Shown: positions 8,454 through 16,486 of the stretch, one piece after another
Layout of the letters: the number at the start of each line of letters is the position of its first letter
How positions within the stretch are numbered: the stretch's first letter is position 1
Assembly: GCF_029840925.1 (NCBI RefSeq)
Contig: NZ_JAOCDM010000008.1
Location: 1-64,000, forward strand
Origin: Pseudomonas sp. GD03858
GTDB lineage: Bacteria > Pseudomonadota > Gammaproteobacteria > Pseudomonadales > Pseudomonadaceae
DNA: 64,000 bases
Direction: 5' to 3'
Position numbers and translations under genes: made by a program
Notes under the pieces: model-generated
Database searches by the model: none
What the model was told of the DNA's origin: nothing
What the model saw: only the letters and a program-made list of their open reading frames with translations

Positions 8454-9103
8454 CAGGCGATTTCCGCTTCCAGCTCGACCATCGCCTCGCGATAGCGCGC
8501 CAGTTCCTCGATGGTCAGCACCGGCAGGTTGTACTGGCGCGCGTAAACCGCCACCTGCTCGCCGCGAGCCATGCTGCCATCGGGGTTCATCAGTTCGCAC
8601 AGCACCGCCGCCGGGCGCAGGCCGGCCAGGCGGGCCAGGTCCACCGAGCCTTCGGTGTGGCCACGGCGGGCCAGCACGCCACCGTCACGGGCGCGCAGCG
8701 GGAACACATGGCCGGGGCTGACGATATGCCGCTCTTGCGCGGTGGAGCGCAGCGCCGCTTCGATGGTGGTGATGCGGTCCTGGGCCGACACACCGGTGCT
8801 GACGCCCTCGGCGGCCTCGATGGTGACGGTGAAGCCGGTGCCGTGGCGGGCCTGGTTGTTCTGCACCATCGGCGCCAGCTGCAGGGCGTCGACGGTGGCT
8901 TCGTCCAGGCACAGGCAGACGATGCCGCTGCAATCGCGGATCATCATGGCCATGGTCTGCAGCGACAGGTTCTCGGCGGCGGCGACGATGTCGGCTTCGT
9001 CCTCACGGTCGTCGTCGTCGAGCAGCAAGACAGGGCGCCCGGCCTGGAAGGCGGCGATGGCGGCGCTGACGTTGGGGAATTGCTTGGAATGCATGGTGGA
9101 CAT
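8453..9103 (-). CDS. ribB: 3,4-dihydroxy-2-butanone 4-phosphate synthase
   Basis: Makes the four-carbon unit of riboflavin from ribulose 5-phosphate. At 216 residues it is a monofunctional RibB with no GTP cyclohydrolase II domain. Visible motifs are the acidic metal-binding [19 protein letters not shown], the conserved GIVCLCLD loop, and the C-terminal [14 protein letters not shown]. The start MSTMHSKQF at 9103 has a GAGGAGCG ribosome site; longer in-frame starts run into the riboswitch expression platform. It is a single gene under an FMN riboswitch, separate from the ribA region. Confidence 0.95.
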   Translation of the reverse strand: MSTMHSKQFPNVSAAIAAFQAGRPVLLLDDDDREDEADIVAAAENLSLQTMAMMIRDCSGIVCLCLDEATVDALQLAPMVQNNQARHGTGFTVTIEAAEGVSTGVSAQDRITTIEAALRSTAQERHIVSPGHVFPLRARDGGVLARRGHTEGSVDLARLAGLRPAAVLCELMNPDGSMARGEQVAVYARQYNLPVLTIEELARYREAMVELEAEIA

Positions 9104-9150
9104 GAAACGCTCCTCGTGAATGATCGATGAACGTCTCGGGGCGAACAAAA

Positions 9151-9168
9151 TGCGCGCGCAAGGGCGCA
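9151..9168 (-). terminator. Candidate terminator hairpin between FMN aptamer and ribB
   Basis: Read on the minus strand, TGCGCCCTTGCGCGCGCA is followed by TTTTG, a GC-rich hairpin with a short T run placed between the aptamer and the ribB ribosome site. It could be the riboswitch expression platform. The short T run leaves room for a translational mechanism instead. Confidence 0.4.
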
Positions 9169-9190
9169 CCGATGGCCCCCTGCCAAACGC

Positions 9191-9324
9191 CTTCTTTCAT
9201 CCGGACTATGACCGTCGGCCCTGGAATCTCACCAGATCTGCTGACCCCCGGCATGGCCGGGGCGCTCGCGGGCTCATCTTTCGATTTACCGCCGGTGGGG
9301 ACTTTCACCCCGCCCTGAAGACCG
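9191..9324 (-). ncRNA. FMN (RFN) riboswitch upstream of ribB
   Basis: On the minus strand the conserved RFN elements occur in order: CTTCAGGGCGGGGTGAAAGT, CCCCACCGGCGGTAA, AGCCCGCGAGC, a variable GC hairpin, CAGATCTGGTGAGATTCC, AGGGCCGACGGT and AGTCCGGATGAAAGAAG. All peripheral stems of the FMN aptamer are recognisable. It ends about 88 bases before the ribB start and should lower ribB expression when FMN is plentiful. Confidence 0.95.
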
Positions 9325-9368
9325 GGCAAGCATACAGCAATGTGCCACCCGGTTGGCAAGCGGGCGTT

Positions 9369-10295
<927 letters not shown>

Positions 10296-10341
10296 TTATG
10301 CACGCCGCTGCCGCGTCAGGCGACGCGGCAGCGGCATGGCC

Positions 10342-12570
10342 TCAGAAGGAGGCGGTCAGGCTGGTGTAGAGGGTGCGGCCTGGTTCGTTGTAAGTGGCCG
10401 CGCCCGCGCCTTCGATGTTGTTCACGCCCTGGGCGTTGCCCGCGCGGTACAGGCGTTTGTCGAACAGGTTGTCGACGCCGGCGGTCACGCTGAGGTTCTT
10501 GCTGATGGCGTAGGTGCCGCTGGCGCCGACCAGCGCGTAGGGCGCCAGCTGGTCGTTGGACGAGCCGGTCACACGGTCGCCGTGATAGTCGTACTTCTTG
10601 GGTTTCTGCTTGCCGTACCAGGCCACGCTCAGTTGCAGCGACAGGTCGTCGCTGGCCTGCCAGTCGAGCATCGAGTTGAGGGTGTAGGCCGGGGTCACCG
10701 AGAGGGTGTCGCCGGTTTCCTTGTTCTTCGACTGGAGCATGTAGGTGAAGTTGTTGCTCCACTTCAGTTGTTCGGCCAGCGGGATGGTCAGGGTGCCTTC
10801 CAGGCCCTCGACCAGCGCCTTGGGGATGTTCTCCCACTGGTAGATCGCGGCGTTGGCGTAGCTGCCGCTGCCGCCGACGGCGTTGCCGATCTTGCTCAGG
10901 CCCGAGTCGATCTTGTTCTTGTAGTCGTTGCGGAAGTAGGTCAGCCCCGCGACCCAGCCGTCACGCTGGAACTCGATGCCCAGCTCCTTGTTCACACTGG
11001 TCTCGGCCTTGAGGTGCTCGTTGCCTTGCAGGTAGCAACTGGTGCTCTGCCCGTAGCAGCCCTGGCCGCGACTGTAGAGCAGGTAGTCGGGGTTGAGCTG
11101 GTACAGGTTCGGGGCCTTGTAGGCCCGGGCGATGCCGGCCTTGAGGGTGAGGGTGTCGCTCAGCGCATGGGACAGGTTGAGCGATGGGCTCCAGTTGTCG
11201 CCGACGATGCTGTGGTGGTCGAAGCGCAGGGCCGGGGTAAGCATGGTGCCGGGCAGCAGCTCGATATTGTCCTCGGCGAACAGCGAGAAGATCTGGGCCT
11301 GCGAGGTGGTGCTGCGACCGGTGCTGGTCAGGCCCGACACGCTGCCGCCTTCGCTGGTGGTCTGGGTGTTGGCGCTGGGGTCGTCGAGTTTCTGCTGGCT
11401 CCACTCGCTGCCCAGGGTCAGGGTCTGCTCGCGCCAGGCGTGCAGCGGCAGGTTGAGCTCGCCGTGGGCAGTGAGGTCGCGCAGGGTCGAGGTGTAGAAA
11501 TCGGCATTGCTGAAAATGCCTTCGGTCCCGCCGGCCAGGCCCTCGTTGACCCGGCTGTTGCGGGTCTTGGCGTACTGCAGGTAGGCCATGGTGCTGCCGA
11601 AATCCCAGTCGCCACGGTGGGTGATGGCGTAGTTCTCGCGGTACATGATGTTGGTTTCGTGGCCCAGCAGGTTCTTCACCGTGCTGTTGGAGTTGGTGTT
11701 CTGGGTGTCGCCGCTGTAGATGTTGCCCTGGCGGCTGAAACCAGCCTCGAAGTCGAGGGTCTGCTCCGGGCTCAGGTGCCAGCTGAGCAGGCCGTTGACG
11801 TCCTTGTTGCGCACGCCTTCACGGCCAGCGGGCAGGGTGCCGGCCTGGTTGCCGGTGCGCGCCGACTGGTGGCCCTGGTTGATGTCCCAGTCGTCCGAAT
11901 CGGTCTTGGCGACGTTACCGTACACCCGGTAGCTGAGGCTGTCGGTCAGCGGACCGTTGAGGCCGAAGCTCACGCGCTTGGTGGCGCCTTCGTCACCGTG
12001 CTGGGGGAAGTTCTGGTACACGGTCATGTTGCCGTGGGTCTGGTTGCCGGCCTGCTTGGTGATGATGTTGATCACCCCACCCATGGCGCCGGAGCCGTAG
12101 CGCGCCGCCGCCGGGCCGCGAATCACCTCGATGCGTTCGACCTGGTCGGCCGGCACCCAGTTGCTATCACCGCGGGTGTCGCGCTCGCCGCGCCAGCCGT
12201 AGCGCACCGAATTGCGGCTGGCGACCGGCTTGCCGTCGACCAGGATCAGGGTGTTTTCCGGGCCCATGCCGCGGATATCGATCTGCCGGTTGTTGCCGCG
12301 CTGGCCGCTGGTGGAGTTGCCGGTGAGGTTGACCCCGGGCATGGTGCGGATGATCTGCGACAGGTCGTTGGCCGGCGGGCGTTTCTTGATGTCCTCGGCG
12401 GTGATGATCGACACGCCTGGTGCCTGCTTGGTCTCCTCCAGTGCGGTGGCTACCACGCTCTGGCTTTCCAGCTCGATCGGTTCGGGTTGGCTGGCGGCCT
12501 GCACGGCGGCGCTGAGCAGGCAGCTGGACAGCAGCAGGCAGGGGGCGAAGGGAAGCGGGCGGGGCGACAT
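10342..12570 (-). CDS. pfeA: TonB-dependent ferric enterobactin receptor
   Basis: Outer-membrane siderophore receptor of 742 residues (FepA/PfeA family). A signal peptide of about 25 residues ends AVQA. A TonB-box-like stretch (IELESQSVVATA) leads into the plug domain (SQIIRTMPGVNLTGNSTSGQ, RGMGPENTLILVDGKPV, IRGPAAARYGSGAMGGVINI). The barrel ends in the usual aromatic residue (LTASF). It imports ferric enterobactin with TonB energy. The 83-bp gap from pfeS is AT-rich, contains a possible Fur/PfeR site, and probably carries its own inducible promoter. Confidence 0.93.
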   Translation of the reverse strand: MSPRPLPFAPCLLLSSCLLSAAVQAASQPEPIELESQSVVATALEETKQAPGVSIITAEDIKKRPPANDLSQIIRTMPGVNLTGNSTSGQRGNNRQIDIRGMGPENTLILVDGKPVASRNSVRYGWRGERDTRGDSNWVPADQVERIEVIRGPAAARYGSGAMGGVINIITKQAGNQTHGNMTVYQNFPQHGDEGATKRVSFGLNGPLTDSLSYRVYGNVAKTDSDDWDINQGHQSARTGNQAGTLPAGREGVRNKDVNGLLSWHLSPEQTLDFEAGFSRQGNIYSGDTQNTNSNSTVKNLLGHETNIMYRENYAITHRGDWDFGSTMAYLQYAKTRNSRVNEGLAGGTEGIFSNADFYTSTLRDLTAHGELNLPLHAWREQTLTLGSEWSQQKLDDPSANTQTTSEGGSVSGLTSTGRSTTSQAQIFSLFAEDNIELLPGTMLTPALRFDHHSIVGDNWSPSLNLSHALSDTLTLKAGIARAYKAPNLYQLNPDYLLYSRGQGCYGQSTSCYLQGNEHLKAETSVNKELGIEFQRDGWVAGLTYFRNDYKNKIDSGLSKIGNAVGGSGSYANAAIYQWENIPKALVEGLEGTLTIPLAEQLKWSNNFTYMLQSKNKETGDTLSVTPAYTLNSMLDWQASDDLSLQLSVAWYGKQKPKKYDYHGDRVTGSSNDQLAPYALVGASGTYAISKNLSVTAGVDNLFDKRLYRAGNAQGVNNIEGAGAATYNEPGRTLYTSLTASF

Positions 12571-12653
12571 GTGGGATCTCCGGCACGGCGGGCTGAATTC
12601 AAGAGATCACAGATGGTAATAACTCTTATTTGAGAGTAAAGCGCATTAACTTT
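12571..12653 (-). promoter_or_regulatory. pfeA promoter region with weak Fur-box-like sequence
   Basis: This AT-rich gap (GGTAATAACTCTTATTTGAG on the plus strand at about 12615-12634) differs sharply from its GC-rich surroundings. It matches about half of the 19-bp Fur consensus. It is a plausible site for Fur and/or PfeR control of pfeA, inferred from the known regulation in P. aeruginosa. Confidence 0.4.
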
Positions 12654-13991
12654 CTAAACACTTTCGCTGGCCGGCAGCAGCAGGTGCAGGCACAGGCCGG
12701 GATAGCCGTTGCTGGCCCACAGCCGGCCACCCTGTAGTTCGATGGCGCGCCGGGCAATGGCCAGCCCCAGGCCGAAGCCGGCGCCGCTGCCCGGCAGGCG
12801 GCGATAGGGCTGGAAGATCCGTTCGAGCTCGTCCTCCGGTACCCCTGGCCCTTGGTCGCGTAGGCACAGGTGCCAGTGCGGGCCTTCACGCCAGCCGTCC
12901 AGGCTGACCCGGCCGCCAGGCGGTGAGTGGCGGACGGCGTTGCGCAGCAGGTTTTCCAGGGCCTGGGCCAGGCTGTCCAGATGCGCCTGTACCTGGCAGT
13001 CGAGGCCGAGCGCGCATGGCAGCCGTTCGCTGGTCCAGCCGCTTTCGAAGCAGCTGTCCTGGGCCAGGGCTTCCCAGACCGACAGCACCAGCACCGGTTC
13101 GGTCACCCGCTGCGGTTGCTCGGTGTCCAGCCAGGCGAGGTCGAGGGTGTCTTCGAGCAGTTTCTGCATGTCGTCCACCTCGCGGTCCAGGCGCTGGCGC
13201 AGTTGCTCGGCGGGCAGGCCGCTGTCGTGGGCGATGCGCAGGCGCGCCAGCGGCGTGCGCAGCTCATGGGACAGGGTGCGCAGCAGCAGGCGTTGTTGGT
13301 CGAGGCTTTTGCGCAGGCGCGCGGCCATGTGCTCGAAGGCCTGGGCCAGTTCGCCCAGCTCGTCGCGGCGCTCCTGCAGTGGCAGGCCGGGGCTGTCCAG
13401 GTCGTCTGCGCGCAGGGCGTCGGCACGGTCGCGCAGGCGGTTGAGCGGGGCCACCAGGTGGCGGTACAGCGCCAGCCCCAGCAGCAGGGCGAGCAGCGCC
13501 GGAGCCACGCCATGGGTGACCACGTGGGTCCAGGGCGTCAGGCCGGTGGGCAGCAGGTGCTCGGGGAGCTGGATGACCAGACGGCCCTCTTGCGGATGAT
13601 CGGGGAATTCGATGCTCACGTATGGCAGCTCGTCCTGCAGGCGACGGCTCATCGGCCAGTCGAGCTTGCGCATGAAGGTCAGCCGGCTGGCTTCCTCGGC
13701 GCTCAGCGGCGTGGTGCCGAGGCTTTCCAGGCGTGGACCGACGATGGCCACCCAGGTGTCTTGCTGGCGCTGCAGCTGGTCGCGCAGTCGCTCCACGCCG
13801 GTTGCGCCGTCGCGGTGCCAGGCCTGCTCGGCCTGTTCGGCGAAGCCTGCCAGGAAGGCGCGCTCGGCGGGGGCGAGAAAGTAGGTGCTGCGTTCGACCG
13901 ACAGGCCCCAGGTCCAGATCAGCCAGGTCAGCAGCAGGCAGAAGCCGACCTGCAGCAGGGCCAGCTTCCACAGCAGCGGGTGACGGCGCAT
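12654..13991 (-). CDS. pfeS: Sensor histidine kinase of the enterobactin system
   Basis: Inner-membrane two-component sensor (445 residues). The first transmembrane helix is at about residues 8-30 and the second near 160-185, enclosing a periplasmic sensor domain. HAMP follows, then the H-box LRTLSHELRTPLARLRIA, the N-box NAVRHSP, and the ATP-lid motifs DQGPGVPEDE and GFGLGLAIARR. In P. aeruginosa PfeS senses periplasmic ferric enterobactin and phosphorylates PfeR. The reading frame starts one base into the end of pfeR, so the pair is translationally coupled. Confidence 0.92.
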   Translation of the reverse strand: MRRHPLLWKLALLQVGFCLLLTWLIWTWGLSVERSTYFLAPAERAFLAGFAEQAEQAWHRDGATGVERLRDQLQRQQDTWVAIVGPRLESLGTTPLSAEEASRLTFMRKLDWPMSRRLQDELPYVSIEFPDHPQEGRLVIQLPEHLLPTGLTPWTHVVTHGVAPALLALLLGLALYRHLVAPLNRLRDRADALRADDLDSPGLPLQERRDELGELAQAFEHMAARLRKSLDQQRLLLRTLSHELRTPLARLRIAHDSGLPAEQLRQRLDREVDDMQKLLEDTLDLAWLDTEQPQRVTEPVLVLSVWEALAQDSCFESGWTSERLPCALGLDCQVQAHLDSLAQALENLLRNAVRHSPPGGRVSLDGWREGPHWHLCLRDQGPGVPEDELERIFQPYRRLPGSGAGFGLGLAIARRAIELQGGRLWASNGYPGLCLHLLLPASESV

Positions 13992-14707
13992 CAGTGGGGC
14001 TCCGTTTCCACCAGGACGTAGCCCTGGCCGCGTACCGCCTGGATTTCCAGATGGCCCGCGCCGATGCCAGCGAGCTTGCGGCGCAGGTTGCAGACATGCA
14101 CGTCCAGGCCGCGATCGAGACGGGTATAGGGGCGGTGCAGCACGCTCTGGTAGAGGAACGGCTTGCTCAAGGCCTCGCCGGGGTGCTCGCGCAAGGTTGC
14201 CAACAGGCGGTACTCCGAGCCGGTCAGGCCGGCGCTGCGGCCCTGGTGGGCAACGTCATGGTTGACGGGGTCGAAGTGCAGGCTGGCATGCGCCACGGGC
14301 GCCGCTGGGCGGCGGTCGAGCGCCACGCGACGCAGCAGGGCATCGACCCGGGCATCCAGTTCGGCCAGGCTGAACGGTTTGGGCAGGTAGTCGTCGGCGC
14401 CACGGGTGAAGCCGCTGATGCGGTCCTGTTCGGCGCCCAGCGCTGACATCAGCATCACCGGCACCGCCTGGTGCCGGCGCAGCTCGTCGAGCAGGCTGAG
14501 GCCGTCGATGCCGGGCAGCATGATGTCCAGCAGGACCAGATCGAAGCGCCCCTGCTGCAAGGCGGTCAGGGCCTGGGTGCCATGCTCGCAGGCCTGCACG
14601 GTGAAGCCGCGCTGCTGGAAATGCTGTTCCAGGCCCATGCGCAGGCGGGGGTCGTCTTCGGCGAGCAGGAGCTTGGGGGACACGGGATGGCCTTGATGAG
14701 AATTCAT
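13991..14707 (-). CDS. pfeR: Response regulator of the enterobactin system
   Basis: OmpR/PhoB-type regulator of 238 residues. The receiver domain (about residues 10-122) carries the phosphoacceptor Asp in LVLLDIMLPGIDG, the acidic pair AEDD and the conserved Lys in DYLPKPF. The winged-helix DNA-binding domain follows (LTGSEYRLLATL, VHVCNLRRKLAGI). It activates pfeA in P. aeruginosa. The ATG at 14707 has no clear ribosome site and sits right against a Fur-like sequence; a GTG at 14683 preceded by AAGG would give a 230-residue protein and is a real alternative start. Confidence 0.92.
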   Translation of the reverse strand: MNSHQGHPVSPKLLLAEDDPRLRMGLEQHFQQRGFTVQACEHGTQALTALQQGRFDLVLLDIMLPGIDGLSLLDELRRHQAVPVMLMSALGAEQDRISGFTRGADDYLPKPFSLAELDARVDALLRRVALDRRPAAPVAHASLHFDPVNHDVAHQGRSAGLTGSEYRLLATLREHPGEALSKPFLYQSVLHRPYTRLDRGLDVHVCNLRRKLAGIGAGHLEIQAVRGQGYVLVETEPH

Positions 14708-14708
14708 T

Positions 14709-14727
14709 GCAAATACGAATCATCCCA
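14709..14727 (-). promoter_or_regulatory. Fur-box-like site upstream of pfeR
   Basis: GCAAATACGAATCATCCCA (plus strand) agrees with the 19-bp Fur consensus at roughly 10 positions and is AT-rich in a GC-rich region. It abuts the annotated pfeR start. Iron repression of pfeR would fit the known biology, but the match is only moderate. Confidence 0.4.
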
Positions 14728-14783
14728 TTGAGCCCGGCACCTGGGCAATGGCCGGATGCTGGCATTCGTCAGGTGGCGCCTGT

Positions 14784-14816
14784 TTCGCGGGTAAACCCGC
14801 TCCCACAGGGACCGCG
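14784..14816. repeat. Single REP sequence
   Basis: One CGGGTAAACCCGCTCCCAC-type REP in the short gap between pfeR and the fecR-like gene. Confidence 0.8.
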
Positions 14817-14852
14817 TGGCAGCGCGGCACCGTGGTTGGCCATCAGCCTGGC

Positions 14853-15782
14853 TCAGCGGCTGATGAATATCCCGGCGCTCTCGCTGCGGGTCCGCAGGTG
14901 GTGGCTTTGGCTCAGCATCGCCAAGGCCAGGGGCAGGTCGTCCAGGGGGAAGGTGCCGGAAATACGCAGATCGCCCACGGACGGATCGCAGATCAGGGCT
15001 TGCTCGCCGTAACGCATCATCTCTTGGGTCCACTGCAGCAGCGGCATGTCGTCGGCCACCAGCAAGCCGTTGCGCCAGGCCAGCCGGGTCGCACGCGCGG
15101 CTTCGATGGGACCGAGCCGGTCGCGGGTGAAGAGTACCTGTTGCCCGGCATGGATGACCGTTGGGCTGTCGGCCCGCTCGGGTTGGATGCGCACGGCGCC
15201 TTCGTAGACCGCGAGCTGAGTCTCGTGCGGCAACTGCCGCACGCTGAACGCCGTGCCCAGCGCCACCATCACACCTTGTTCGGTCTGCACCCGCAGCGGG
15301 CGCGGGTCGGGTGCGGTGACGATGTAGATCTCGCCTCGATCCAGGCGCAGCAGGCGTTGCTCGGCGCTGAAGCGCACGCTCAACGCGGTATTGCTGTTGA
15401 GTAACAGCTGGCTGCCATCGGCCAGCAGCACTTCGCGACGTTCGCCCACGGCAGTGAGGTAATCGCTGCCGGCCATGCCGCGCCGCCAGATCCACCAGCC
15501 CAGGGGCGCCACGCCGCCCAACAGGAGCAGGGAGCGCAACACCGCGCGGCGGCTGCTGTGCGCTGGGCGGGCCAGGGTCTGCGTGGCCAGCGTCGGCGGC
15601 AGGGTGCCAAGCCGCGACAGCAGGCGTTGGGCGCGATGCCAGGCGCGCTCATGCTGCGGATCGCTGCGCCGCCAGTGTTCCAGTTCGACCTGTTGCGCCG
15701 GGCTCAGCGGGCCCTCCTGCATCAGCAGCAGCCACGAGGCGGCCTTGGCCAGTACAGGCTGGGCAATGGGCTGGTCATTCAT
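14853..15782 (-). CDS. FecR-family anti-sigma factor/signal transducer
   Basis: A 309-residue single-pass inner-membrane regulator. The N-terminal cytoplasmic domain (about residues 1-75) has the typical AASWLLLMQEGPLSPAQQVE and WRRSDPQHERAWHRAQ sequences. A transmembrane helix lies near residues 85-102, followed by the periplasmic FecR domain (LADGSQLLLNSNTALSV, GTAFSVRQLP). It would carry the signal from the loaded outer-membrane transducer to its sigma factor. It overlaps the upstream sigma factor gene by 8 bp, fixing its start. The partner receptor is most likely the STN-containing receptor transcribed divergently from the sigma gene. Confidence 0.9.
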   Translation of the reverse strand: MNDQPIAQPVLAKAASWLLLMQEGPLSPAQQVELEHWRRSDPQHERAWHRAQRLLSRLGTLPPTLATQTLARPAHSSRRAVLRSLLLLGGVAPLGWWIWRRGMAGSDYLTAVGERREVLLADGSQLLLNSNTALSVRFSAEQRLLRLDRGEIYIVTAPDPRPLRVQTEQGVMVALGTAFSVRQLPHETQLAVYEGAVRIQPERADSPTVIHAGQQVLFTRDRLGPIEAARATRLAWRNGLLVADDMPLLQWTQEMMRYGEQALICDPSVGDLRISGTFPLDDLPLALAMLSQSHHLRTRSESAGIFISR

Positions 15783-16314
15783 CGGGCATCTGGCTCAGGC
15801 AGGCCACGTAGCCCTCGTGGATGTATTTCTTCACCGTGGGCAGGGCGATGTTCAAGGCCTGGGCGATGTCTTTCTGCTTCATGCCGTCCAGGGTCGCCAT
15901 CAGGAATGCCTGCCTGACCCGTGGGCGCAGGGTGTCGAGCATGGCATCGATCTCGTGCAGGGTCTCGAGGATGACGCTCTGCTGCTCGGGAGACGGCTGT
16001 TCTGCCTCGGGCACCAGCGCCAGGGCCTGGAGCCAGGCCTGTTCCAGCGAGTGCCGGCGACGCCAGCTGACCAGCACGCAGTTGGCGATGCGGGTCAGAT
16101 AGGCCCGCGGCTGGCGGATGTTTTCGGGCGGCAGTGTGCCGCGGCTGGCGAGCACGCGCACGAAGATGTCCTGGGCCAGGTCGTCGGCCACGCCGCGCCC
16201 CCATGAGCTGAGACGATACGCCAGCCAGCCGCGCAGCCAGGCATGGTTCTCGAGGTACAGCGTGGTGACGGCGCAGGGTGGGCTGCGCAGATAGGGGGGC
16301 TTCAAGGCGGTCAT
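15775..16314 (-). CDS. ECF sigma factor, FecI type
   Basis: A 179-residue extracytoplasmic-function sigma factor. Region 2 is visible as DDLAQDIFVRV with the downstream RAYLTRIANCVLVSWRRR. Region 4 is the C-terminal helix-turn-helix GMKQKDIAQALNIALPTVKK. FecI-type factors transcribe iron-uptake receptor genes after release by their FecR partner. The gene is divergent from the HasR-like receptor, and a good Fur box lies about 20 bases upstream of its start, so iron starvation should switch it on. Confidence 0.92.
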   Translation of the reverse strand: MTALKPPYLRSPPCAVTTLYLENHAWLRGWLAYRLSSWGRGVADDLAQDIFVRVLASRGTLPPENIRQPRAYLTRIANCVLVSWRRRHSLEQAWLQALALVPEAEQPSPEQQSVILETLHEIDAMLDTLRPRVRQAFLMATLDGMKQKDIAQALNIALPTVKKYIHEGYVACLSQMPDE

Positions 16315-16335
16315 GGCTCGACGAGGTCAAGGGCT

Positions 16336-16354
16336 GCAAATGCAAACAATTATC
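16336..16354. promoter_or_regulatory. Fur box between the ECF sigma gene and receptor
   Basis: GCAAATGCAAACAATTATC matches the 19-bp Fur consensus (GATAATGATAATCATTATC) at 13 positions. It lies in an AT-rich island about 20 bases upstream of the sigma-factor start and 133 bases from the receptor start, consistent with iron-dependent repression of the signalling operon. Confidence 0.7.
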
Positions 16355-16486
16355 ACTAGATTTGCCTGGATCACAAGGGCAAGTGAAAATGCGAATCGCC
16401 TGCATATACCTTTTTCACACTCGTGCGACAGAGAGGGCAGGAGCCCGCATCCAGTGCCGGGCGCAGACCTTACGAGCGAGAAAAGC

